NCBI GenBank assembly: GCA_904382605.1
Contig: CAJFJA010000003.1
Coordinates: 62,001 to 126,000, forward strand
Direction of reading: 5' to 3'
Origin: Candidatus Alloclostridium intestinigallinarum
GTDB lineage: Bacteria > Bacillota > Clostridia > Christensenellales > UBA3700
Length of the DNA stretch: 64,000 nt
Shown: positions 53,440 to 63,076 of the stretch, piece by piece
How positions within the stretch are numbered: the first letter of the stretch is position 1
Layout: each line of letters starts with the position of its first letter
The notes under the pieces: generated by a model
Told to the model about the DNA's origin: nothing
What the model saw: only the letters and a program-made list of their open reading frames with translations
Databases searched by the model: none
Position numbers and translations under genes: made by a program

Positions 53440-54702
53440 TTATTCTTCCGACGGCGCGTCGCTCGTTTCGGCGGAAGCAAATCCGTTTTTATCGAATTCT
53501 TCTATAAATTCCAGCGTTATATCGAACACTTTGGAAAGACATTCGGGACTCAGGTTGTCGTAGTTGTCAAGGCGCGTGTGGTAGTATTTGTCCACTTCCG
53601 GATTCATCGCGGCTACTGACGTCGCGCGGTAACCGCCCTTGGAAAACGCCGCGGCGTCGGTTGCGCCCGCGAATACCGAGCCGAATTTCAAATCCATACC
53701 GTGGCGCGCGGCGCACTTTTTGTATATTTCGCACGCTGCCCGGTCGTTTTTCACCGTTCCGTTCAGATCGCGGTCGTATATGCCCAGATATTCCAGCTCG
53801 CGCAGAGTTTCATAGGTGATGAACACCGTTTCCACGTTTTCTTCGCGCGCATAGTCGGGGTGCTGTTTTACGAACGCGGTCGCTCCGCGCAGACCCGCTT
53901 CTTCCGAACCGGTGATGAGCGCCACCACTTCCGTGTTTTCCAGGCGTATGCCGTTATCCTTCAAAGCCTTTACCGCGGCTATCGCCATGTAGCAGGCGGT
54001 GAGGTTGTCGTTTGCGCCGGGCACTACTTTGCGCGTGTCGGCAAACAGCCAGAAGGCGAGGAAGAAGGGCACGAATACGATGCCCGCAATGCCTATCCAA
54101 AGGCAGTTGCCCGTAACCATTCCGAAAGGACCGCACAGCACGCACGCAGCCAGGGCGATTGCGAACATATAAACGACGCCCAGAATCACCAGAATTATGG
54201 AAGACAGGAACATCTTGTAACCGCCGATATAGTGCCAGTGCCACTCGTAAACGGCGTCGGAGTGCCCGTTGATTATTATGCGGCGTCTGACTTCGCCGGA
54301 AGGGGAATACGTACCCATTACGTTGCCCGATTCCCGTTTGTCGAAAAGCGGGTCGAGGAAGGGCGCGTACAGCACGAATTGGAATATCATGGGTACGAGC
54401 GAGAGCAATATGCACACGAATACCATAACCGGCGACAGGAAGTAGATGGGCACCGCCAGGGTCATGAACACCGCCACAAAGTACGTCCAGCCGAAAAAGG
54501 CGTGGGGCGCCACTTTGAATTTGTCGCGGTCCACTTTGTCGCACGTTTCGCCCAGCTGGTCCGCCATGTAGTCAAGGGCTTTGTTCTCGCCCTCGCTGCC
54601 CGGGTCGCGGTCGCCGAAGTTTACGATGACGTTCTTAATCTCGTCGCATATGTAGGAAACGCTTTTTTCGCGCTCCTCCGCCGGAATTTCCGTTACTTTC
54701 AT
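53440..54702 (-). CDS. M28-family metallopeptidase with internal membrane helices
   Basis: 420 residues. A zinc aminopeptidase of family M28: the ligands appear in INGHSDA (His), GANDNLTA (Asp), TGSEEAGLRG (catalytic Glu pair) and YYHTRLDN (His). Two hydrophobic segments (about 80-130) and three more (about 180-250) interrupt the peptidase domain, so it is a membrane protein with catalytic parts on one face. The same layout is common in clostridia; the substrate is unknown. ATG 54702 follows GGAGG. Confidence 0.85.
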   Translation of the reverse strand: MKVTEIPAEEREKSVSYICDEIKNVIVNFGDRDPGSEGENKALDYMADQLGETCDKVDRDKFKVAPHAFFGWTYFVAVFMTLAVPIYFLSPVMVFVCILLSLVPMIFQFVLYAPFLDPLFDKRESGNVMGTYSPSGEVRRRIIINGHSDAVYEWHWHYIGGYKMFLSSIILVILGVVYMFAIALAACVLCGPFGMVTGNCLWIGIAGIVFVPFFLAFWLFADTRKVVPGANDNLTACYMAIAAVKALKDNGIRLENTEVVALITGSEEAGLRGATAFVKQHPDYAREENVETVFITYETLRELEYLGIYDRDLNGTVKNDRAACEIYKKCAARHGMDLKFGSVFAGATDAAAFSKGGYRATSVAAMNPEVDKYYHTRLDNYDNLSPECLSKVFDITLEFIEEFDKNGFASAETSDAPSEE

Positions 54703-54876
54703 AGTACGTCCTCCGAAATAAACTGATATCATTATACAACATTATGACGGATATGTCCATACCCAAAACGCAATTTACATTTATTTTCCGCAAAAAAAAG
54801 TAAATTCGGCAGTCTGTTTTCTTCATTTGCTTGTCAAAGGCGGTGAAATGTGTAATAATTGTAACGCGGAGGAGTT

Positions 54877-55236
54877 ATGAAGAAAAAGGTTGTTTTTATC
54901 GCCGCTTTGATATGCGTTGCGCTCCTGCTTGCCGCCTGCACTCCGGACGGCGGGGAACTGCGCGAGGCGTATAAAGGCGCGGGATACGACTTTCAGCCTT
55001 TCGATATATCCGCCGCCCACGTGGAAGAGTACGAACTTTCCGATTACTTTTCCGCAGTAAAGGGCGCGAACTCCGACCCGAAAACGGTTTACGTTCTGTT
55101 CTTCGCCACGCTGGGCGAGGCGCGCAGATATGTTGAAGAACATTCCGGAAGCGGAAATATGCCCAATCTTTCGCGTTCGGGAAGACTGGTGGCGTTCGGG
55201 GCGGCGGAAGCCGTAAGCATAGCCGTCGGCAGCTGA
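54877..55236 (+). CDS. Small lipoprotein
   Basis: 119 residues. A type II signal peptide with lipobox LLAAC (Cys about 21) precedes a short soluble domain. The domain (YVLFFATLGEARRYVEEHS, then GRLVAFGAAEAV) has no recognised family. It should be lipid-anchored on the outer face of the membrane. ATG follows CGGAGG. Stands alone between the M28 gene and the PTS-like gene. Confidence 0.75.
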   Translation: MKKKVVFIAALICVALLLAACTPDGGELREAYKGAGYDFQPFDISAAHVEEYELSDYFSAVKGANSDPKTVYVLFFATLGEARRYVEEHSGSGNMPNLSRSGRLVAFGAAEAVSIAVGS

Positions 55237-55393
55237 CTGCCGCAAATCCATTTGTAAAATACCGCGTTTTGCGCGGTAAAAATATTGTTGTCTAAGTAAG
55301 TTTCGGAGTAATGAAAAGGATATTGCGTCCGGAATAAAGCCTTTTGTGCGCGGCAAATAATTGTGCACCAGTATGGTTTTAAGAGGACGTTTT

Positions 55394-56878
55394 ATGGTAA
55401 AAAAACGCAGGACGCCGCCCGGACAAGGCGGTGACGGCGCGGCTGTTTGCCGCGAAAATTTGCAGCAAAACGAAGAGCAGGGGCGGGAAAAGCAGGAAAA
55501 TTCCTTGCCCGAAATCCAAACCGGAACGCCCGCGGCGGAAAACGCGGAAGTTTTAACTTTGCAAGGCGGAAAGGAAGAGCGCAAGGCGGACAATGCGGAA
55601 AATTCCGCGGAGGTTTCCGGATCTTCCGAAACGGGCAAAGAAACGGACGGCGGCGTGCCGCAGGAGTGCGGGAGCGTAGAAGAGGGAACTGCCGCAAAAG
55701 CAAAACCCGACGTAAAGCAACGGGCGGCGGCTTTTTGGAAGGAAAAGGGGAAGCCTGCGCTGAAAGGACTGCCCAAAAGGTGGTTCATAGACGCCTTTAC
55801 GGGTATGGCGCAGGGACTTTTCGTCACCCTGATTGCCGGCACAATCGTAAAAACGCTGGGAAGCCTGATAGGCGACAACTCCTTCGGCAACTTTCTCACG
55901 CTTCTTGGCAATATAGCCTCCGTCATGATGGGCGCGGGCATAGGCGCGGGCATGGGCAGTAAGCTGAAAGCTCCCGGACTGGTCGTATTCTCCGCAATAG
56001 TCGCCGGCTTTGTGGGGGCGTGGGCGGATATATTCATCACCTGCGCAAGCGACGGCGCAAACGCCGTCATCTCCGCAATCGGCGCGAAAGTGGCGGCAGG
56101 CTCGCCCGGCAACCCGATAAGCGCGTACGTGACCGCGCTTACGGCGATAGAGATTTCTTCGCTCATTGCGGGAAAAACCAAGCTGGATATTCTGCTTGTG
56201 CCGCTCACGTCGCTTCTTGCCACGCTTGCGGGCGCGTATATCTCGTGGCCTTTTTCCTGGCTCATATCCCAGCTCGGAACGGGCATCGCGCTTGCAACCG
56301 ACTTGCAGCCCGTGCTTATGGGTATAATAGTGGCGGCGGTAATGGGTATTCTGCTCACTCTGCCTACGTCCAGCGCGGCGATATGGGTATCTGTGGCGAC
56401 CCCCGTGCTTACGGGCGGCGATCCCACGCAGGTGAACGCCATGCTCATCGCGGGCGGAGCGGCCGTCGTCGGCTGCGCCTGCCATATGGTGGGATTTGCA
56501 GTGCTCAGCTTTAAGGAAAACGGCTGGGCGGGAATAATTTCCCAGGGGCTGGGTACGTCCATGCTGCAAATTCCCAATATAATGCGCCACCCCCAGCTGC
56601 TCATTCCGCCCACGATAGCCAGTATGATATGCGGACCTATCGCCACGGGCGCGTTCAGACTGATGTGCGGTGCAAGCGGCGGCGGCATGGGTACGTGCGG
56701 CTTCGTGGGCATAATAGAATCGTATAACGCGAGCATTATCCAGGGCGGTATGGAGCAGTGGAAATTCTGGCTTGCAATAGCCTTCCTCTTCTTCATAATG
56801 CCTGCGGTAATATGCTGGGCGATAGGCAAACTTATGCGCTATAAGGGCTGGATAAAGGACGGATACCTAAAGATTTAA
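55394..56878 (+). CDS. PTS EIIC-type (PfoR-like) membrane transporter with disordered N-terminus
   Basis: 494 residues. The first 130 are hydrophilic and low in complexity; then nine or so membrane helices match the PTS_EIIC_2/PfoR family (RWFIDAFTGMAQGLFVTLI, GAGIGAGMGSKLKAPGLV, GNPISAYVTAL, CGASGGGMGTCG). No EIIA or EIIB domain is attached, so transport by phosphorylation is not assured; some relatives are called regulators. ATG 55394 is preceded by AGAGGACG. Two hairpin-type repeats begin right after the stop. Confidence 0.8.
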   Translation: MVKKRRTPPGQGGDGAAVCRENLQQNEEQGREKQENSLPEIQTGTPAAENAEVLTLQGGKEERKADNAENSAEVSGSSETGKETDGGVPQECGSVEEGTAAKAKPDVKQRAAAFWKEKGKPALKGLPKRWFIDAFTGMAQGLFVTLIAGTIVKTLGSLIGDNSFGNFLTLLGNIASVMMGAGIGAGMGSKLKAPGLVVFSAIVAGFVGAWADIFITCASDGANAVISAIGAKVAAGSPGNPISAYVTALTAIEISSLIAGKTKLDILLVPLTSLLATLAGAYISWPFSWLISQLGTGIALATDLQPVLMGIIVAAVMGILLTLPTSSAAIWVSVATPVLTGGDPTQVNAMLIAGGAAVVGCACHMVGFAVLSFKENGWAGIISQGLGTSMLQIPNIMRHPQLLIPPTIASMICGPIATGAFRLMCGASGGGMGTCGFVGIIESYNASIIQGGMEQWKFWLAIAFLFFIMPAVICWAIGKLMRYKGWIKDGYLKI

Positions 56879-56880
56879 CT

Positions 56881-57390
56881 AACCCGTCCCCGTGCCCGGA
56901 AAAATCCTTTGAGCGTGATCTTTCCGGCACCTTTGCGCAATACCTCGCTTGACGTAGCGCTGCTACGACTTCGCTCCGTATTGCGCAAATCTGCCCGAAA
57001 ACCTCTACGCTGAAAGGCTTTCCCCGAACCCGTGTACGGGTTCCGTCCCCGTGTCCGGCAAAATCCTTTGAGCGTGATCTTTCCGGCACCTTTGCGCAAT
57101 ACCTCGCTCGACGTAGCGCTGCTACGACTTCGCTCCGTATTGCGCAAATCTGTCCGAAAATCTCTACGCTGAAAGGCTTTCCCCGAACCCGTGTACGGGT
57201 TCCGTCCCCGTGCCCGGCGAAATCATTTGAGAGTGATCTTTCCGGCACCTTTGCGCAATACCTCGCTTGACGTAGCGCTGCTACGACTTCGCTCCGTATT
57301 GCGCAAATCTGCCCGAAAATCTCTGCGCTGAAAGGCTTTCGCCGAACCCGTGTACGGGTTCTGTCCCCGCGTCCGGCGAAATCATTTGAG
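56881..57390. repeat. Three tandem copies of the 160-bp hairpin element
   Basis: Units of about 160 bp begin near 56884, 57043 and 57203, with a fourth partial start at 57361. Each has the core TTTGCGCAATACCTCGCT, GACGTAGCGCTGCTACGAC, CGTATTGCGCAAATCTG, then ACGCTGAAAGGCTTTC, and they are joined by the palindrome GAACCCGTGTACGGGTTC. The outer arms (CCGTCCCCGTGCCCGG) are unlike those of the other copies. The array starts 3 nt after the transporter stop. No gene lies in 56879-57451. Confidence 0.9.
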
Positions 57391-57451
57391 CGCGGGAGAG
57401 GAGTATATATATTGTATTTAAGCCGGAAAACGGCGCAGATAAGGAGAAGAT

Positions 57452-59239
57452 ATGGAACAGGTAAAACTACGCAACCAGATCGAAGACAAGTACAAGTGGG
57501 ACCTGACGCCCATGTTTGCAAGCGACGAAAAGTGGCAGGAGGAATTCGACGCTCTTAGCGCGAAACTTCCCATGCTCGACGAATACGCGGGCAGGCTGGA
57601 CTGCGAAGAAAATATTCTGGCGTGTCTTAAACTTTCGGACGAACTTTCCGCTTCTTACGGTGAACTTTACGTGTACGCCTACCAAAGGCGCGACGAGGAC
57701 GCAGGCGTTGCAAAGTACTGTGCCATGTGCGACAAAATAGACGCCCTGGGCGTTAAACTCGGCGAAAAATCCGCGTATATCACGCCCGAACTCACCGCGC
57801 TTGACGGCGAATTTCTGCTTGCTTTGAGTAGGAAGGAGGAGTTTGCCGATTATGATTACCAACTTTGCGAGATAGTAAGGCGCAAACAGCACACCTTATC
57901 CGCCGCGGAGGAAAAACTGCTCGCGGGGGTGGGACTGTTTTCCGACGGCTTCCACGACGCGTTCAATATGTTCGATTCCCTCGACGTGAAATTCAAGCCC
58001 GTAAGGGACGAGGACGGGCGCAGGGTGGAGATGTCGCACGGCGTGTATTCCAAATTGCTCGCGTCTTCCGACAGAAAGGTGCGCAAAGCGGCGTTCAACT
58101 CTATGTTCGCCGCCTACGGGGATATGCTTCACACGGTGGGACAGCTGTATGCCGGCAACGTGAAAAAGGATTGGTTTTTCGCGCGTGCGCGTAAATATCC
58201 CGACTGTCTTACCCGCGCCATGAGCGGCGAAAACGTGCCGCGCATTGTGTACGACAATCTGATAAAAAGCGTGCACGGCGGTCTGAAATATCTGCACGGG
58301 TATATGGGCTGGCGCGCGGAAAAAATGGGGCTTGCAAAACTGCATATGTACGACCTGCACGTCCCCGTGGTCAGCGAATACAAACTTTCCGTAAGTTACG
58401 AAGAGGCGTGTGAAATAGTCAAAAAAGCGCTTGCTCCGCTGGGCGAAGAATACCTTTCGCATATCCGCGAGGCAATGGAGAACAGGTGGATAGACGTTTA
58501 CGAAAACAAGGGCAAGCGCACGGGCGCATACTCGTGGGGCACTTACCGTTCGCATCCGTATGTGCTTCTCAACTACAACGGCACCGCCCACGACGTCTTC
58601 ACCATAGCGCACGAGCTGGGACACAGTATGCACTCTTACTATTCTGATAAAAACCAGCCTTCTTCCAAGGCTCAGTACGAAATTTTCGTGGCGGAAGTGG
58701 CTTCCACGGTGAACGAAGTTTTATTGCTCAAATATATGCTTGAACACAGCAGGGACGAACAAGAGCGCGAATATCTGCTCACTTACTATCTGGATATGTT
58801 CCGCACCACGCTGTTCCGCCAGACGCAGTTTGCCGAATTCGAGGAAAAGGCGCACGCCTTAGCGGAAAAGGATATGCCCGTAACGTGCGACGCGCTCAAC
58901 GAAGAATATCTGAAGATAAACAAACTTTACTACGGCAAAAACGTGGTTTCGGATAAGCAAATAGCGTGGGAATGGGCGCGCATACCGCATTTTTACCGTT
59001 CCTTCTACGTATACAAGTACGCCACGGGGCTTACCAGCGCGGTGAGCATAGCCCGCGGCATTTTGAGCGGCGGCGAAAAGGAAAAGGAAGGCTATATGAA
59101 ATTCCTCTCCGCAGGCGGAAGTATGCCGCCCGTGGAAATTCTCAAACTCGCGGGCGTGGATTTGACAACGGAAGTGCCGTTTGAAAACGCCATGCGCGAG
59201 ATGGCGGACACGCTCGGATTGCTCAAAAGGGAAAAGTAA
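57452..59239 (+). CDS. pepF: Oligoendopeptidase F
   Basis: Cytoplasmic M3B zinc metallopeptidase that cuts oligopeptides of about 7-17 residues. The 595 residues carry the zinc motif HELGHSMHSYYS and the downstream Glu in EVASTVNEVLL. Full length for the family. ATG follows AAGGAGAAG. The dnaB gene starts 46 nt after the stop on the same strand. Confidence 0.95.
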   Translation: MEQVKLRNQIEDKYKWDLTPMFASDEKWQEEFDALSAKLPMLDEYAGRLDCEENILACLKLSDELSASYGELYVYAYQRRDEDAGVAKYCAMCDKIDALGVKLGEKSAYITPELTALDGEFLLALSRKEEFADYDYQLCEIVRRKQHTLSAAEEKLLAGVGLFSDGFHDAFNMFDSLDVKFKPVRDEDGRRVEMSHGVYSKLLASSDRKVRKAAFNSMFAAYGDMLHTVGQLYAGNVKKDWFFARARKYPDCLTRAMSGENVPRIVYDNLIKSVHGGLKYLHGYMGWRAEKMGLAKLHMYDLHVPVVSEYKLSVSYEEACEIVKKALAPLGEEYLSHIREAMENRWIDVYENKGKRTGAYSWGTYRSHPYVLLNYNGTAHDVFTIAHELGHSMHSYYSDKNQPSSKAQYEIFVAEVASTVNEVLLLKYMLEHSRDEQEREYLLTYYLDMFRTTLFRQTQFAEFEEKAHALAEKDMPVTCDALNEEYLKINKLYYGKNVVSDKQIAWEWARIPHFYRSFYVYKYATGLTSAVSIARGILSGGEKEKEGYMKFLSAGGSMPPVEILKLAGVDLTTEVPFENAMREMADTLGLLKREK

Positions 59240-59285
59240 GTTGACGAACGCTGCGTTTTGAGTTAAGATAGGAAGGGAGGTTGTT

Positions 59286-60791
59286 ATGCCCGAGAAGAAG
59301 GAAAACAGTAACGCGCTGCGCGTTATGCCGAACAGCTACGAATCCGAGCGCGCCGTGCTGGCGTGCATGCTGTTGGATAACGATATATGCACGGAATTTT
59401 TAACCAAGATTACAGAGGACGATTTTTACACCGTCGCGCACAGGAAGATTTACCAGGCGATAAACGAACTGTCGCGTGAAGGCGGCGCGCCCGTGGACGT
59501 TATCGGCGTGATGAGCAGACTCAACCGCAAGGGCGAGCTGGACTCCGTCGGCGGCGCGACCGCGCTTGAAAGTCTTATCGACAGTGTCCCTTCCACCGCG
59601 AACTCGGAATACTACCTTTCGCTTTTGAAACGCGACAGCATGTTGCGCACCATAATCCGCCGTTCCAACGCGATTATCGACCGCGCTTACAGCGACGACA
59701 ATGTGGACAGCGTACGCGCCTTTGCGGAAGCGCAGTTTTTCGACCTGGGCGCGGGCACGCAGGAGGGCGAACTGCAACACGTCAGCGGACCTATGGCGCA
59801 GCTGATAAGAAGGCTGAACGACATCTACCTGCATAAGGAAAACAGCGGCGGACTCAGGTCGGGCTTCCCCAATCTGGACGCGCTTCTGAACGGCTTTCTG
59901 CCCGGTCAGATAATCATCGTCGCCGCCCGTCCGGGTCTTGGTAAGACGGCGTTCGCGCTCAACGTTATCGGCAATATTCTGAAAAAAGACCCTTCTTCCG
60001 TTATCGCCATGTTCAACCTGGAAATGTCGGTGAGCGAACTTGCCCAGCGTATTCTGGTGAATCTGAGCGGACTGAGTATGCAGACGCTCGTCAAAGGTCA
60101 GGAAACAAGCGGCGACTGGGATAAAATATGGGGCGTATCTTCCATGCTCACACCTTCGGGACTGTATCTGGACGATACGGTCAACCTCTCGCACGAGGAC
60201 GTGCTGCACAGGTGCCGCGCGCTTAAAAAGAAGATGGGCAGGCTCGACCTTGTGGTTGTGGACTATCTGCAGCTGATGGTCAACAAGAACGGCAAAAAGA
60301 ACGCTTCGCGCCAGCAGGACGTGTCCGATATATCGCGCGGAATGAAGGTGATTGCAAAGGAACTCGGCGTGCCCGTAATTCTGCTTTCACAGATGTCGCG
60401 TGATTTGGAAAAGAGAGAGGAAACGGATAAGCAGAAAGGCAACGCCACCACCGAACCCAAGCTCTCCGACCTGCGCGAATCGGGCGCAATCGAGCAGGAC
60501 GCGGACGTGGTAATGTTCATTCATCGTCCCAACAATTCCGTAGACGAACCGATAAAGAACGTAACGCTTATCGTGGAAAAACACCGTAACGGTCCCACGG
60601 GCAAGCTGTACTTCCGCTTTATCGGCGAAAAGATGCTCTTCCAGCCCACAAATAACCCCGGTTCATCCTTCTCCACGCCCAAAAAACCGACTGACGGTGC
60701 GGACGGCACGCAGGATAATTCTTACGACGACTTTGCCTACGACGAGTCGGACATTCCGCCGGAAGACGACAACTTGCCGCCTGATGAATAA
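59286..60791 (+). CDS. dnaB: Replicative DNA helicase
   Basis: Hexameric helicase that unwinds DNA ahead of the replication fork. The 501 residues comprise the helical N-terminal domain (ERAVLACMLLDNDI), Walker A ARPGLGKTAFAL, the Walker B strand LDLVVVDYLQLM, and LSQMSRDLEKR. The last 50 residues are a hydrophilic, acidic tail (DDFAYDESDIPPEDD) longer than usual. No intein is seen. ATG follows GAAGGGAGG. A terminator comes about 40 nt after the stop. Confidence 0.96.
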   Translation: MPEKKENSNALRVMPNSYESERAVLACMLLDNDICTEFLTKITEDDFYTVAHRKIYQAINELSREGGAPVDVIGVMSRLNRKGELDSVGGATALESLIDSVPSTANSEYYLSLLKRDSMLRTIIRRSNAIIDRAYSDDNVDSVRAFAEAQFFDLGAGTQEGELQHVSGPMAQLIRRLNDIYLHKENSGGLRSGFPNLDALLNGFLPGQIIIVAARPGLGKTAFALNVIGNILKKDPSSVIAMFNLEMSVSELAQRILVNLSGLSMQTLVKGQETSGDWDKIWGVSSMLTPSGLYLDDTVNLSHEDVLHRCRALKKKMGRLDLVVVDYLQLMVNKNGKKNASRQQDVSDISRGMKVIAKELGVPVILLSQMSRDLEKREETDKQKGNATTEPKLSDLRESGAIEQDADVVMFIHRPNNSVDEPIKNVTLIVEKHRNGPTGKLYFRFIGEKMLFQPTNNPGSSFSTPKKPTDGADGTQDNSYDDFAYDESDIPPEDDNLPPDE

Positions 60792-60827
60792 AAGGCGCTT
60801 CGCTTAAGCCGAAAACAAAAAGGATAT

Positions 60828-60862
60828 GGCGGATATGGTTTTTTACCATATCTGCCTTTTTG
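60828..60862 (+). terminator. Rho-independent terminator after dnaB
   Basis: GGCGGATATGG-TTTTTTA-CCATATCTGCC followed by TTTTTG. Confidence 0.9.
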
Positions 60863-60894
60863 TTTTCCGCTTGTTTTGATGGAAAACCCAGCCA

Positions 60895-62780
60895 TTCGGG
60901 AGCGTGGAACGCTCCGCCAATTGACCTCTTTGCAATATCATACTGTAAAACAAAGTTTGCGCTTCGCTATGGTTTTGACGGCTCTTGCTTGAGGCTCGGT
61001 TTTCCCTCTTTTTGCGGTCTGTTTATCAGGTAGCGCGCCGTCCGTTACCGCAAAAATTCACCCTTTCCGCCCTTACGGGAAAATCCGCACAGCGAATTTT
61101 AGAGGTTACGCTCGCAAAAGCGCGGTTTTGCTTCGCTTTTATTTACAATATAAAGCATTGCAGAGAAAAAAGTTTTTATATATTCTTATATAACGCAAAA
61201 TGTGAAAGTATCGTTTACCAAAATTCTTGGTATCGACATATATGGCAATTTTTATCAATCTGTCCACTATAGTGGACACTTCATTTATAAAAGAAAGTTA
61301 ACTAATATAAAGCAAAGTATTGCGGAGATATTAATTTTGAAATTCAGTTTTGCTACTTCAAAGAGTAATCAGCCTGCGGCGGCTCGCCGCGGTGGAGTGT
61401 CCCACGCTCCCGGTTCGCCGCTGTCCACTTTAGTGGACACTTTATTTATGAAAGTAAGTAAACAAGCCGATACCAAGATTTTTGGTAAAAGATAGTTTTC
61501 TATCCATAGAGAATAAATTAGAGACAAAGTATTGCGAAGAAAATAGATCTAAGATTTTCTTTTGATAATTCACGGCGGCTCGCTGCGGTGGAGCGCTACG
61601 CGCTCCCGACTCGCTGCTGTTAGTTACTACTTGACAAGATTATTCTTGATAGTAAGTAAGACAGGCTTGTCAGGTACTGCTTGACAAGAGTATTTTTGAC
61701 AGTAAGTAAGATAGATTCGTCAAGTACTGCTTGACAAGGTTATTTTTGATAGTAAGTAAAATGGTAATCAAATAAAAAGCATTACGGAGAAGAAAAGCCG
61801 TAACTTGGTGCAATGTTACTGCACGGCATAATCAGGGGTGGAGTGTCCCACGCTCCCGGCTCGCTGCGGTTTTGCTTCGCTCGTAATTACACTTGGCTGA
61901 TTATATAGTCATATAAAATACTCATCATAAATAGTCTGTCCACTAAAGTGGACACTTTATTTATGAAAGTAAGTAAACAAGCCGATACCAAGATTTTTGG
62001 TAAAAGATAGTTTTCTATCCATAGAGAATAAATTAAAGACAAAGTATTGCGAAGAAAATAGATCTAAGATTTTCTTTTGATAATTCACGGCGGTTAAGGG
62101 GTGGAGCGTCCCGCGCTCCCAAGATTTTTGGTAAAAGATAGTATTCTATCCGCAGATAACAAAAAACAGAGAATTGCGGAGAAAAAGGAGTGAATTTCAG
62201 TTTTGTCACTTTGGAATATAATCAGCCTGCGGCGGCTCGCCGCGGTGGAGTGTCCCACGCTCCCGGTTCGCCGCTGTCCACTTTAGTGGACACATAATTT
62301 ATGAAAGCAATTAAACAAGTTGATACCAAGATTTTTGGTAAAAGACAGTTTTCTAGCCGCGTTTTGCATTTTTTGCTATCAATCCTGCAAAATCTTTAAT
62401 ATACTCTCTTTTATAATTTTTCCCACATAAAATAAAGAGTCATCAATTTGATGACCCCTCAGGTGTTGAACGTTTGGGCTGCCTATACAGCCTTGCTGCC
62501 GCTGCTATGGCGGTGCCAAAATCAGGTTTGTCGGGCTGCCTGTTCAGCCTTGCTGCCGCTGCTATGGCGGTGCCAAAATTAGGTTTACTTATCAACGCAA
62601 TATAATTATATTCTTCACTTTTTTGAAAAGTCAAGCCTATGAGTACCATTTTTCTTGTAAATAAGAGAGTAAAAGTATTGCGGAAAACCTTGAAATTCAG
62701 TATTGGCGCTTTGAAATATGATCAGCCTGCGGCGGCTCGCCGCGGTGGAGCGTCACACGTTGCCTCTGCCGCATGCAAAC
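60895..62780. repeat. Repeat field: mosaic of palindromes and GC hairpin modules
   Basis: Almost 2 kb without a convincing gene. It contains four TGTCCACTNNAGTGGACA palindromes (61261, 61422, 61937, 62275), four full and one partial TACCAAGATTTTTGGTA-type palindromes (61216, 61471, 61986, 62119, 62324), three TGTCAAG...CTTGACA copies (61618, 61668, 61718), and GC hairpin modules near 60900, 61375, 61573, 61835, 62095, 62225 and 62725. The blocks recur in a similar order, for example AAAGTATTGCGAAGAAAATAG between them, so the field grew by repeated insertion or duplication. Confidence 0.8.
62477..62592. repeat. Tandem duplication of about 57 bp
   Basis: GGCTGCCTATACAGCCTTGC... and GGCTGCCTGTTCAGCCTTGC... 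share nearly all of about 57 bp, including GCTGCTATGGCGGTGCCAAA. Each has small internal hairpins (GGCTG/CAGCC, CCGC/GCGG). Confidence 0.7.
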
Positions 62781-62821
62781 TGATAAGTTATATATCGGGA
62801 TTGAAAGTCATATTTATTGGT

Positions 62822-63076
62822 ATGGCATTTTCCAAGGAATTAGAGGAGAAGTTGGGGCAAGTCGTCGGTGAAGTCACCTGTCGCATAGAATGGCTGCCGA
62901 ACGTGGGCGTTATCGTGGAGGGCGGCAAGGGACTTTACTACTATTCGCCCGAATGCGTGAAAGTGCGCGCAAAGGGCGGAATGGTGGTTGTGGAAGGCGA
63001 AGGTCTTTATGTGTACGAAACGCGCACCGATGAAGTAGTGCTTCGCGGCAGGGCGGCGTCCGTGAGGTGGGAATGA
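62822..63076 (+). CDS. yqfC: Sporulation protein YqfC
   Basis: 84 residues of the YabP/YqfC family: MAFSKELEEKLGQVVGEV, then a beta-rich domain (GVIVEGGKGLYYYSPECVKVRAKGG). Encoded with yqfD in endospore formers and expressed in the mother cell under sigma-E in Bacillus. ATG 62822 fits the family start, but it lacks a good ribosome-binding site. Repeat modules reach to about 60 bp upstream, so the native 5' region may have been altered. The stop overlaps yqfD (ATGA). Confidence 0.85.
   Translation: MAFSKELEEKLGQVVGEVTCRIEWLPNVGVIVEGGKGLYYYSPECVKVRAKGGMVVVEGEGLYVYETRTDEVVLRGRAASVRWE

Noticed and set aside
56832-57521. 229-codon minus-strand frame with repeated DGTRTRVRGKPFS-like units
   Set aside because: It is a translation of the three tandem hairpin elements and overlaps two real genes at its ends.
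59286-60791. Intein in dnaB
   Set aside because: dnaB is a common intein host, but the 501-residue frame is continuous in all helicase motifs; the extra length is an acidic tail.
62443-62649. 68-codon minus-strand frame containing two GTAIAAAARL repeats
   Set aside because: No ribosome-binding site and no family; it follows from the 57-bp tandem duplication. It might be a relic of a gene but cannot be supported.
62639-62821. N-terminal extension of YqfC from ATG 62639
   Set aside because: The extension is translated repeat sequence (DQPAAARRGG) and lacks a ribosome-binding site; the family begins at ATG 62822.
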